NCBI GenBank assembly: GCA_003228495.1
Contig: QIDY01000261.1
Coordinates: 1-5,779 of the forward strand
Source of the DNA: Nitrospirota bacterium
GTDB taxonomy: Bacteria; Nitrospirota; Nitrospiria; Nitrospirales; UBA8639
Length of the DNA stretch: 5,779 nt
Direction of reading: 5' to 3'
The number at the start of each line of letters is the position of its first letter. The first letter of the stretch is position 1. The notes under the pieces were generated by a model. The model did no database searches. It was not told the origin of the DNA and was given only the letters and a program-made list of their open reading frames with translations. A program made the position numbers and the translations under genes. Below, piece after piece: positions 1 through 5,779 of this stretch.

Positions 1-765
1 CCGAATAGGGGATTTGGCGCCCTTGTGGTGTCGTTTATCTTTGTGACCTATGCCTATTCAGGATGGAATGCCGCGGGATACATTGCCGGAGAAATCATCA
101 ATCCAACCCGTTCCATCCCGCGTACGATGATAGGCGGAACCCTCTTTGTTGGGGTGTTATATGTGGTTCTCAATTTCGTGTATTTTTATGCATTACCACT
201 ACAAACCCTGGCGGAACCTCCTTTGATGCCTGTTGCCAAAAAAGCTGCTGTGGGGTTGTTTGGTCCTCTGGCGGCAAATTTTGTGATCGTCATGTTGTGC
301 ATTTCCATCGCCGGTGCGGTGAGTGCCATGGTATGGACCGGACCGCGAGTCTACTATGCGATGGCCCAGGACGGCTTTCTCCCCTCCTTTTTTTTAGACA
401 CGCAACATCAGGTTGGGGCCCCGGTGCGCTCCATTCTTTTGCAAAGTCTGTGGGTGACGTTGTTGGTTCTTTCCGGAACCTTTGAGCAACTTATTATTTA
501 CAGCGGAATTATTATTACCCTGTTTACGGCTCTCACAGTTGGGGCGGTCTTGATCCTTCGCCAAAGACGCCCTCAATTGGGGCGTCCCTTTCGTGTGCCA
601 CTTTATCCGGTATTGCCCGTCATTTATATCCTCGTGTCAGGGGTGATCATGATCGTTCTTAGTCTGGAAAAAACGGTTGAAACCTTCTGGGCCTGTCTGA
701 CACTGAGTGGGGGCATTCCACTCTACTTGTTCCTGAGAAAAAGCATTCGAGTGCCCATGTCCTAA
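1..765 (+). CDS. APC-superfamily amino acid permease, C-terminal part (5' end outside window)
   Basis: The reading frame is open from the first base and ends at TAA 763-765, so the true start lies upstream; the GTG at 25 is only an internal codon. About 254 residues are visible. The segment at about nt 49-120 (YAYSGWNAAGYIAGEI, then NPTRSIPR) is the hallmark of the sixth membrane helix and following loop of APC transporters of the YfnA/SteT/LAT-like type, in which the unwound helix 6 takes part in amino acid binding. Further hydrophobic stretches at roughly nt 133-198, 265-333, 430-480, 490-555, 610-665 and 690-738 fit helices 7 to 12. The loop with GPRVYYAMAQDGFLP (about nt 340-385) is the conserved loop after helix 8 of this family, and the RPFRVPLYP stretch (about nt 583-615) precedes helix 11. 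It is an inner-membrane secondary transporter, probably for an amino acid; the substrate cannot be read. There is no sign that it belongs to the trehalose genes downstream beyond sharing their strand. Confidence 0.9.
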   Translation, partial: PNRGFGALVVSFIFVTYAYSGWNAAGYIAGEIINPTRSIPRTMIGGTLFVGVLYVVLNFVYFYALPLQTLAEPPLMPVAKKAAVGLFGPLAANFVIVMLCISIAGAVSAMVWTGPRVYYAMAQDGFLPSFFLDTQHQVGAPVRSILLQSLWVTLLVLSGTFEQLIIYSGIIITLFTALTVGAVLILRQRRPQLGRPFRVPLYPVLPVIYILVSGVIMIVLSLEKTVETFWACLTLSGGIPLYLFLRKSIRVPMS

Positions 766-770
766 AAATG

Positions 771-804
771 TTCACATCCGGCGGAGAGATGATGCTGATG
801 TGAA
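771..804. repeat. Inverted repeat in the permease-otsB gap
   Basis: TTCACATC (771-778) is repeated as its exact reverse complement GATGTGAA (797-804) around an 18-base loop, starting six bases after the permease stop. On the plus strand it is followed by A residues and not by a T tract. On the minus strand the stem is followed, two bases on, by five T residues (766-762 region). It is therefore not a standard plus-strand terminator; it could be a weak terminator, an mRNA 3' stabilising hairpin or a binding site. The rest of the 99-base gap shows no convincing -35/-10 pair. Confidence 0.35.
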
Positions 805-855
805 AAAGTTGAGTAGGACGCTCACAAATTTCATTCGAATGCCGTGCCGGGTTTT

Positions 856-863
856 GAGGAAAG
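856..863 (+). promoter_or_regulatory. Ribosome binding site deciding the start of the HAD/trehalose-phosphatase gene
   Basis: GAGGAAAG lies directly before the ATG at 865; the GAGG core ends five bases before it. The alternative in-frame GTG at 844 has no purine-rich stretch in front of it. The ATG at 865 is therefore the better start. Confidence 0.6.
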
Positions 864-864
864 A

Positions 865-2445
865 ATGTCGGAAAGGTTGAAAATTCTCAACCCCAAAGAC
901 TTTGACGCCTTGCTTGTGGACCTGGACGGCGTCATTACGAAAACTGCTGCTGTCCATGCAGCGGCATGGAAAAAGCTGTTTGACGAATTTCTGGAAAAGC
1001 GTGCGGCCTCTACGAACGAAATCTTTGAGCCATTCGATAGTGATCAGGACTATCAAGCCTATGTGGACGGCCTTCCCTGCAATAAGGGCGTAACAACCTT
1101 TTTGCAGTCTCGCGGAATTTCCCTGCCCTATGGCTCGCCAGAAGATGACTTGGAGCAAGAGACGGTTTGTGGCCTCGGCAACAAGAAAAACAAATGTTTT
1201 CTGGAGCAACTTCATATTGACGGAGTAGACTTGTATGAACCTGCGGTGGCCTTCATACGGAAGGCGAAATCCAAGGGCTTCAAATGTGCCATGGTGTCAT
1301 CCAGCAAGAACTGCCGGACTGTATTGGAGGAAGCGGGACTCGCGAATTTGTTCGAGGTCCGTGTGGATGGTCTCGAAATTGAGCGATTGGGTCTTCAGGG
1401 GAAACCGGATCCGGATATGTTCCTTGAGGCCGCCAAACGATTGGGAGTCAAGCCCAAGCGAGCCATCGTGTTAGAAGATGCTGTGTCCGGCGTGAAGGCT
1501 GGCCGAAAAGGGGGTTTCGGTCTGGTGATTGGAGTGAATCGATCTCACCGTGAGGGCACACTACAAGAGCACGGAGCGGATTGGGAATTTACCGATTTGA
1601 GTACGGTGATCATCGAATCGACAGAGAACCCGGAAGGAAAAGGCCTTGATCGGGAGGTCCCCTCGGTATTGGAGCATATGGAAGCCTTTGCGCGAAAGAT
1701 TGCAGGGAAACGGCTGGCAGTATTTTTAGATTATGACGGCACCCTGACCCCGATTGTCGACCGGCCTGAGTTGGCCACTCTTTCCGAAGAGATGAGAGAA
1801 ACGATCAAACGCCTCGGTGAGTATTGTCCTATTGTGATAGTCAGTGGACGGGACCGGTCAGATGTCCAGGAGTTGGTTGGGTTGGACACGGTCGTCTATG
1901 CCGGAAGCCATGGCTTCGATATTATCGGGCCGAGGAATCTTCATCTGCAACACAAAGAGGGACGCAAGAGTTGGCCGGCCCTCCGAGCAGCCGGCAACGA
2001 GCTCGAACGGAAGCTTTGTGATATCACCGGTGTGAAGGTCGAACATAAAGCATTTGCAATCGCTATTCACGTTCGTTTGGTCGAGAAACCGCTTGTGCCA
2101 AAGGTCAGGCGGATTGTGGAGATGGTCGCGAAGCATCATCCCGAGCTTCGGATCACAGGAGGAAAAAAAATCTTTGAATTGCGGCCCGCAATTGATTGGG
2201 ATAAAGGAAAAGCAGTGGCATGGCTGCTGGAATCCCTTGCTCTAGGGGAGGATACGGTTCCCATCTATATCGGGGACGATGAGACTGATGAAGATGCCTT
2301 TCAAGCAGTAAAAATGCGTGGCATCGGAATCCTTGTGGCTCAAGCTTCTCAGTCGACGGAGGCTCGGTACGGGTTGAGGGATCCGGAGGAAGTAAAGGGG
2401 TTTCTCACAGCTCTGATCGCGGTGATGCAGAAGAGGGAAACGTGA
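865..2445 (+). CDS. otsB: Bifunctional HAD protein: beta-phosphoglucomutase-like domain fused to trehalose-6-phosphate phosphatase
   Basis: From ATG 865 the protein has 526 residues; an upstream in-frame GTG at 844 would add seven. Domain 1 (about residues 13-245) is a beta-phosphoglucomutase-type HAD domain. DLDGVIT carries nucleophile D19 and acid/base D21. H31 and W35 lie at the spacing seen in lactococcal beta-PGM. SSSKN is at 145-149, KPDPD at 180-184 and LED at 203-205. Its expected reaction is beta-glucose 1-phosphate to glucose 6-phosphate. Domain 2 (about 270-520) is an OtsB-type trehalose-6-phosphate phosphatase: DYDGT 289-293, SGR 327-329, GSHG 347-350, GGKKIFELRP 432-441 and the magnesium-binding GDDETDED 470-477. 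It should release trehalose from trehalose 6-phosphate. The protein is probably cytoplasmic, as no signal peptide is seen. The stop overlaps the GH65 start by four bases, implying translational coupling. The same two domains form the front of mycobacterial OtsB1 (Rv2006). The phosphatase call is strong; the mutase activity is inferred from motifs, and domain 1 could have drifted to another sugar phosphate. Confidence 0.93.
   Translation: MSERLKILNPKDFDALLVDLDGVITKTAAVHAAAWKKLFDEFLEKRAASTNEIFEPFDSDQDYQAYVDGLPCNKGVTTFLQSRGISLPYGSPEDDLEQETVCGLGNKKNKCFLEQLHIDGVDLYEPAVAFIRKAKSKGFKCAMVSSSKNCRTVLEEAGLANLFEVRVDGLEIERLGLQGKPDPDMFLEAAKRLGVKPKRAIVLEDAVSGVKAGRKGGFGLVIGVNRSHREGTLQEHGADWEFTDLSTVIIESTENPEGKGLDREVPSVLEHMEAFARKIAGKRLAVFLDYDGTLTPIVDRPELATLSEEMRETIKRLGEYCPIVIVSGRDRSDVQELVGLDTVVYAGSHGFDIIGPRNLHLQHKEGRKSWPALRAAGNELERKLCDITGVKVEHKAFAIAIHVRLVEKPLVPKVRRIVEMVAKHHPELRITGGKKIFELRPAIDWDKGKAVAWLLESLALGEDTVPIYIGDDETDEDAFQAVKMRGIGILVAQASQSTEARYGLRDPEEVKGFLTALIAVMQKRET
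2433..2437 (+). promoter_or_regulatory. Ribosome binding site of the GH65 gene inside the otsB 3' end
   Basis: GAGGG lies four bases before the GTG at 2442 and inside the last codons of the preceding gene. It supports a GTG start overlapping the upstream TGA (GTGA, 2442-2445). The next in-frame ATG would be about 115 codons later and would cut the conserved LCTLGNGYFATRG segment, so the GTG is the sensible start. Confidence 0.6.
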
Positions 2446-4871
2446 CACATTGGTCTGAATGGTCACTCATTTACGAGTCATTTCACCCGGAGCAGGAAAA
2501 ACTCCGGGAATCCCTTTGCACACTCGGCAACGGCTACTTTGCCACCCGGGGGACCGGTCATGAAGCGAGGGTCGATAACATCCATTATCCTGGCACCTAC
2601 CTAGCCGGTTGCTACAATCGTCTGCGAACTGAGATCGCCGGGCGTGTGGTCGAGAATGAAGATTTCGTGAACATGCCGAATTGGCTTCCGCTGAATGTGC
2701 GGATCGATGATGGGCCTTGGTTCAGTCTTCATACGGCAGACATTGTCTCATACCGGCAGGAGTTGGACCTGAAAAGAGGCGTGCTCATGCGATCGGTGCG
2801 GTTCCGCGATGACCAGGGGCGCCAGACCACTCTTACCAGCCGCCGTCTGGTCCATAGGCGGGAGCCTCATGTGGCTGCGTTAGAAATGACTTTAATAGCC
2901 GAAAACTGGTCAGGCTGTGTCACCATCCATTCGGCGTTGGACGGTCGGGTGACGAATGCCGGCGTTGAACGCTATCGGAATTTAAACAATCAGCACTTGG
3001 AATGTTTGGAAGCTGAAGTTCTCGACCAAAAGTCCCTGTTCCTCAAAGTTCAAACCACGCAGTCCAAGATCAGTGTGGCGGAAGCGGCCACGACCCGGCT
3101 TTTTCAAATGGGACAGCCATTAAAAGTGGACTGGCGAACAATCCAGGAGACTGGCTATGTGGCTCTGGAGGGTGCAGTCGATCTGAAAAAGGGAGAAAGT
3201 ATATCCATTGAAAAAGTCCTGGCTTTATATAGTTCTCGCGACCACGCGATTTCCGAATGTGGGCTCGAAGCACAAACTGCCATATCGAGAGCCGCAAGGT
3301 TTTCGGCTCTGCTGAGGTCCCACTCTGAGGCTTGGAATCAGCTGTGGCAGCGCTTCGACATGGATTTCGAGGAAGAACCCCACAAGGGTAACCGAAAAGC
3401 CTCGCTGGTACTCCGGCTCCATATTTTTCATCTCTTGCAGGTATGTTCCCCGCATACGATGGATCTTGACGTGGGGGCACCAGCTCGAGGCTTGCATGGC
3501 GAAGCGTACCGTGGACACATTTTCTGGGATGAAATCTTTATTTTTCCCTTTCTGAATTTCAGAATGCCGGAAATTACCCGCTCCTTGCTGATGTACCGGT
3601 TCCGGCGCCTCCCGGAGGCACAACGGGCCGCACAAGAGGCCGGCTATCAGGGGGCCATGTATCCTTGGCAAAGCGGGAGCACTGGGCGTGAGGAGAGCCA
3701 AACGCTTCACTTGAATCCCCAGTCAGGGCGTTGGATTCCTGACAATAGCCATTGGCAACGGCATGTCAATGCGGCTATCGCGTATGACATCTGGCAATAC
3801 TATCAGGTAACCGGTGATATGGAGTTTCTCTGTTTTTATGGAGCGGAAATGTTTCTGAATATTGCTCATTTTTTGGCCTCCATCGCGACGTTTAATTCTG
3901 ATCTGAACCGCTACGAGATCCTGGGTGTCATGGGGCCGGATGAATACCATGATGCCTATCCCGACAACCTTGGATCCGCCTGCAGCCATCCTGCAATAAA
4001 CAATAATGCCTATACCAATCTTATGGCGGTATGGGTGTTATGGCGGGCGCTCGAGATTCTCGAGCTGTTACCGGATGACTGGCGGCAGCACCTTTGTGAC
4101 AAGCTCGACTTGAGGCAGGAAGAGATCGACGTTTGGGAAAAAATCAGTCGCAACATGCGGATCGTGTTCCACGACGACGGGATTATCAGTCAGTTTGAAG
4201 ATTATAACCGCTTGCAGGAATTCCAGTGGGAAACCTATCGGGAACGATACGGTGATATCCAGCGGCTCGATCGGATTTTGGAAGCGGAAGGAGATTCGCC
4301 GAATCGTTACAAGGTCTCAAAGCAGGCGGATGTGCTGATGCTGTTCTATCTTTTTTCCTCCGAAGAATTGAGCGCCTTATTTAAACGACTGGGCTATGTT
4401 TTCGATGACAATATGATTCCCAGGAATATTGACTATTACATGAAACGCACGTCCCACGGATCGACCCTGAGTCGGGTCGTCCAATCATGGGTTTTGGCAA
4501 GGGCCAACCGTCAGGGAGCGTGGAAATTATTTGCCGAGGCATTGGAATCGGACATATCAGATATTCAAGGGGGAACGACCGGCGAGGGCATTCACCTTGG
4601 CGCGATGGCGGGGACCGTGGATCTCATTCAACGGTGCTTTACAGGGATTGAGATGCGGGATGATGTGCTTTGTGTGAACCCACTTCTTCCAGAAGGATTG
4701 CGGCGCTTGCAATTGCGGCTGCACTATCGGGGGCATTCACTGGACCTGGAAATCACCTGCCGCGCCGTGATCGTTCGTGCGTTACCGTGTGGCGCGAAAC
4801 CCATCAAAATTGGATTTAAAGGCCATGTGCATGAGTTGGCCGCTTGTGAAACCAAGGAGTTTAATCTTTGA
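2442..4871 (+). CDS. Glycoside hydrolase family 65 protein (trehalose/kojibiose phosphorylase or trehalase type)
   Basis: The 809-residue protein has the full GH65 layout: an N-terminal beta-sandwich domain (about residues 5-280, opening with LGNGYFATRG near 28-37), a linker, an (alpha/alpha)6 catalytic barrel (about 320-710) and a short C-terminal beta domain. In the barrel, YRGHIFWDE (W362, D363, E364) and PWQSGSTGREESQ (W409, Q410) line the sugar site. MGPDEYH carries the expected general acid E501, K627-Q628 sits in KQADVLMLFY, and SHGSTLS (H672 to S677) matches the phosphate-binding loop of GH65 phosphorylases. The family cleaves alpha-glucosides with inversion, by phosphate (giving beta-glucose 1-phosphate) or by water. 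Mycobacterial relatives have been described as phosphate-requiring trehalases. Coupling to a trehalose-phosphatase/beta-PGM gene points to trehalose as substrate and beta-glucose 1-phosphate as product, but this is inference; kojibiose or maltose remain possible. No signal peptide is seen, so it is probably cytoplasmic. The family call is firm; the substrate is not. Confidence 0.92.
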   Translation: MTHWSEWSLIYESFHPEQEKLRESLCTLGNGYFATRGTGHEARVDNIHYPGTYLAGCYNRLRTEIAGRVVENEDFVNMPNWLPLNVRIDDGPWFSLHTADIVSYRQELDLKRGVLMRSVRFRDDQGRQTTLTSRRLVHRREPHVAALEMTLIAENWSGCVTIHSALDGRVTNAGVERYRNLNNQHLECLEAEVLDQKSLFLKVQTTQSKISVAEAATTRLFQMGQPLKVDWRTIQETGYVALEGAVDLKKGESISIEKVLALYSSRDHAISECGLEAQTAISRAARFSALLRSHSEAWNQLWQRFDMDFEEEPHKGNRKASLVLRLHIFHLLQVCSPHTMDLDVGAPARGLHGEAYRGHIFWDEIFIFPFLNFRMPEITRSLLMYRFRRLPEAQRAAQEAGYQGAMYPWQSGSTGREESQTLHLNPQSGRWIPDNSHWQRHVNAAIAYDIWQYYQVTGDMEFLCFYGAEMFLNIAHFLASIATFNSDLNRYEILGVMGPDEYHDAYPDNLGSACSHPAINNNAYTNLMAVWVLWRALEILELLPDDWRQHLCDKLDLRQEEIDVWEKISRNMRIVFHDDGIISQFEDYNRLQEFQWETYRERYGDIQRLDRILEAEGDSPNRYKVSKQADVLMLFYLFSSEELSALFKRLGYVFDDNMIPRNIDYYMKRTSHGSTLSRVVQSWVLARANRQGAWKLFAEALESDISDIQGGTTGEGIHLGAMAGTVDLIQRCFTGIEMRDDVLCVNPLLPEGLRRLQLRLHYRGHSLDLEITCRAVIVRALPCGAKPIKIGFKGHVHELAACETKEFNL

Positions 4872-5061
4872 GACTCCTTCCGGCTATGATGGACGGTCGA
4901 GTCCGTTCAAGCCCGGGCGTTAGGCAAGTATCCCATCGTTGGGAAAATGGCATAAAAGAGGGTTTTTGCCGCCATGGCTCTCGCCTCCATCGTGACGTGT
5001 TTGTTGTGGCCCGTAGTTCTTCATTCATTGAATTCTGTCGATCTGAACGCCCAGGCCGGTC

Positions 5062-5538
5062 ATGACCAAACCATTTCCCTCTTTTCATGTACAATCCGTT
5101 GACGATGTTCTGAAGGCTTTGGATGTCCAACGCGGACAAGGGCTGTCGAAGCAAGAAGTCAAACGTCGCCTCTAGAGGCTCTGCAGGCCCTCCATGGCCA
5201 AGAAGATGGGCTTGACCAAAAAGAAGTGAACCCGACGTCAGGAGCAATTTGGTTCGAACAAACTTCCGGAAGCAAAGCGAGCCGATCTGTTCCTGGTCTT
5301 TTTGTGTCAGTTTAAGAACCCGTTGATCTATGTACTGCTTATTGCCGGTATCGTCGCGATCACCATCGGTGCTTACAACGATGTTATTTTTATCGTTGCC
5401 GTCCTGTTGATTAATTCTGTGATCGGAACGATTCAGGAATGAAAAGCCGAATCAAGCGCCGAAGTCTTGCAACACGTCATTAAGACCATCGCGAAGGTTC
5501 GCCGGAATGGTCAACGTCAAGAAAGTTTTTACACGTAA
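5062..5538 (+). pseudogene. Decayed N-terminal fragment of a cation-transporting P-type ATPase
   Basis: From ATG 5062 the frame reads a typical cation-ATPase N-terminal domain (VDDVLKALDV, then GLSKQEVKRRL) up to TAG 5173-5175. A second copy of that motif follows in another frame (EALQALHGQEDGLDQKEV, 5175-5228). The first frame then resumes near 5233 with RRQEQFGSNKLPEAKR, and next come helix M1 (QFKNPLIYVLLIAGIVAITIG, about 5308-5370) and helix M2 (VIFIVAVLLINSVIGTIQE, to 5439). TGA at 5440-5442 sits where the family normally has Gly in its IQEGKAE motif. Homologous sequence (KAESSAEVLQ, then KVRRNG) continues to about 5520, and TAA closes the frame at 5536. The actuator remainder, the phosphorylation site DKTGT and all later helices are missing. 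An intact relative has around 900 residues and pumps a cation such as Ca2+, Mg2+ or H+/Na+; the ion cannot be named. Two stops, one frameshift and a 3' truncation make it non-functional. Confidence 0.82.
5168..5179. repeat. 12-base perfect palindrome at the ATPase junction
   Basis: GCCTCTAGAGGC reads the same on both strands. It lies exactly where the first copy of the ATPase N-terminal motif breaks off (TAG 5173-5175) and the second, diverged copy begins (5175). It may mark the rearrangement point, or be chance. Confidence 0.4.
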
Positions 5539-5559
5539 AAAACCAATGAGCGAGGTTTT
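5539..5559 (-). terminator. Possible weak terminator of the minus-strand BCAM0308-like gene
   Basis: On the minus strand, AAAACC and GGTTTT form a six-pair stem around a nine-base loop, and the descending arm runs into a total of six T residues. It starts 26 bases after the stop of the minus-strand gene, the expected place. The stem is AT-rich and short, so termination would be weak. A GC-rich CAGGG/CCCTG stem with a 5-base loop lies beside it at 5567-5581. Confidence 0.3.
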
Positions 5560-5585
5560 ACCCTGGCAGGGGCGAGCCCTGTGCT

Positions 5586-5779
5586 TCAGCGCCGCCAGTA
5601 CACGCGCACGATGCCGGCTTCTTCGGTATAGTGGATGTCCAGGTTGCCTTCGTAGGCGCTTTCGATTGCCGCACCTACCTCGCGCGGAAGATGTACATCG
5701 GTAAAAGTAATGACGACGTCACCGGCCTCCTGATCCTCGATATCCATGAGGCGCTTCATGGGATGTTGGGCCTTCTGTT
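5586..5779 (-). CDS. BCAM0308-like protein, C-terminal end (5' end outside window)
   Basis: Read on the minus strand from the right edge, the frame is open for 63 codons and stops at TGA (5588-5586). It begins with QKAQHPMKRLMDIEDQE, continues with VVITFTDVHLPREVGAAIE, and ends with NLDIHYTEEAGIVRVYWRR. This is the pattern I recall for the end of the BCAM0308 family: an H-P-basic-basic-x-M-x-I-E-E/D start, a T/F-T-D-x-H-L middle segment, and an ending in which a Tyr-rich stretch precedes a basic R-V-x-W-R tail. Full members are around 160-190 residues with an N-terminal cysteine pair motif that lies outside this window. The function is not established; the namesake belongs to a stress and low-oxygen gene region of Burkholderia cenocepacia. 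It is convergent with the ATPase remnant, with about 50 bases between the two. The coding call is good; the family name is from memory of the pattern. Confidence 0.7.
   Translation of the reverse strand, partial: QKAQHPMKRLMDIEDQEAGDVVITFTDVHLPREVGAAIESAYEGNLDIHYTEEAGIVRVYWRR

Noticed and set aside
844..864. GTG at 844 as the start of the HAD/phosphatase gene
   Set aside because: It has no ribosome binding site, while the ATG at 865 has GAGGAAAG directly upstream, and the conserved domain begins well after either start.
772..1215. 147-codon minus-strand open frame opposite the start of the HAD/phosphatase gene
   Set aside because: The plus strand here encodes the conserved DLDGVIT motif and cap domain; the antisense translation looks random.
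3225..3710. 161-codon minus-strand open frame inside the GH65 gene
   Set aside because: It lies wholly opposite conserved GH65 barrel sequence and has no recognisable domain; it is a shadow of the real gene.
4861..5247. 128-codon open frame on the minus strand
   Set aside because: It runs antisense to the GH65 end and the ATPase remnant, shows no recognisable motif, and is explained by the ATPase homology on the plus strand.
5440..5442. TGA in the ATPase reading frame at a normally Gly position, suggesting UGA-to-glycine recoding or selenocysteine
   Set aside because: TGA serves as the ordinary stop at 2443-2445, 4869-4871 and on the minus strand at 5588-5586. The same ATPase frame also carries a TAG and a frameshift, so plain gene decay explains it.
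5507..5704. 65-codon plus-strand open frame at the right end
   Set aside because: It overlaps the protein-like minus-strand gene end at 5586-5779 and the end of the ATPase remnant; its own translation is Arg/Cys-rich with no motif.

Overview
This window comes from a bacterial chromosome. The DNA is moderately GC-rich, uses standard bacterial starts (ATG and GTG) with purine-rich ribosome binding sites, and packs its first three genes tightly. The gene types (an APC permease, a trehalose-phosphate phosphatase fused to a beta-phosphoglucomutase-like HAD domain, a GH65 enzyme, a P2-type cation ATPase remnant and a BCAM0308-like protein) fit an environmental bacterium, perhaps a proteobacterium or a Nitrospirota-like lineage. 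The sequence alone does not fix the taxon.

Layout. Positions 1-765 (+) hold the C-terminal half of an APC-superfamily amino acid permease, cut by the window edge. A 99-base gap follows, with an inverted repeat but no clear promoter. Positions 865-2445 (+) encode a two-domain protein: an N-terminal beta-phosphoglucomutase-like HAD domain and a C-terminal trehalose-6-phosphate phosphatase (OtsB) domain. A GH65 enzyme follows at 2442-4871 (+), overlapping by four bases (GTGA). From 5062 to about 5538 (+) lies a decayed N-terminal piece of a cation-transporting P-type ATPase, with two internal stops, a frameshift and a partly doubled N-terminal domain. On the minus strand, 5779 to 5586 is the C-terminal end of a gene resembling the BCAM0308 family, cut by the right edge; it converges on the ATPase remnant.

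The centre of interest is the trehalose pair. Together the two ORFs reproduce the domain order (HAD, trehalose-phosphatase, GH65) and roughly the total length of the single three-domain protein known in mycobacteria as OtsB1 (Rv2006), here split at a four-base overlap. A plausible joint job is to turn trehalose 6-phosphate into trehalose, split trehalose with phosphate into glucose and beta-glucose 1-phosphate, and convert the latter to glucose 6-phosphate. The phosphorylase step is inferred, because related GH65 members include hydrolases. The right-hand part (ATPase remnant plus BCAM0308-like gene) looks like the worn edge of a separate stress- or ion-related gene cluster.
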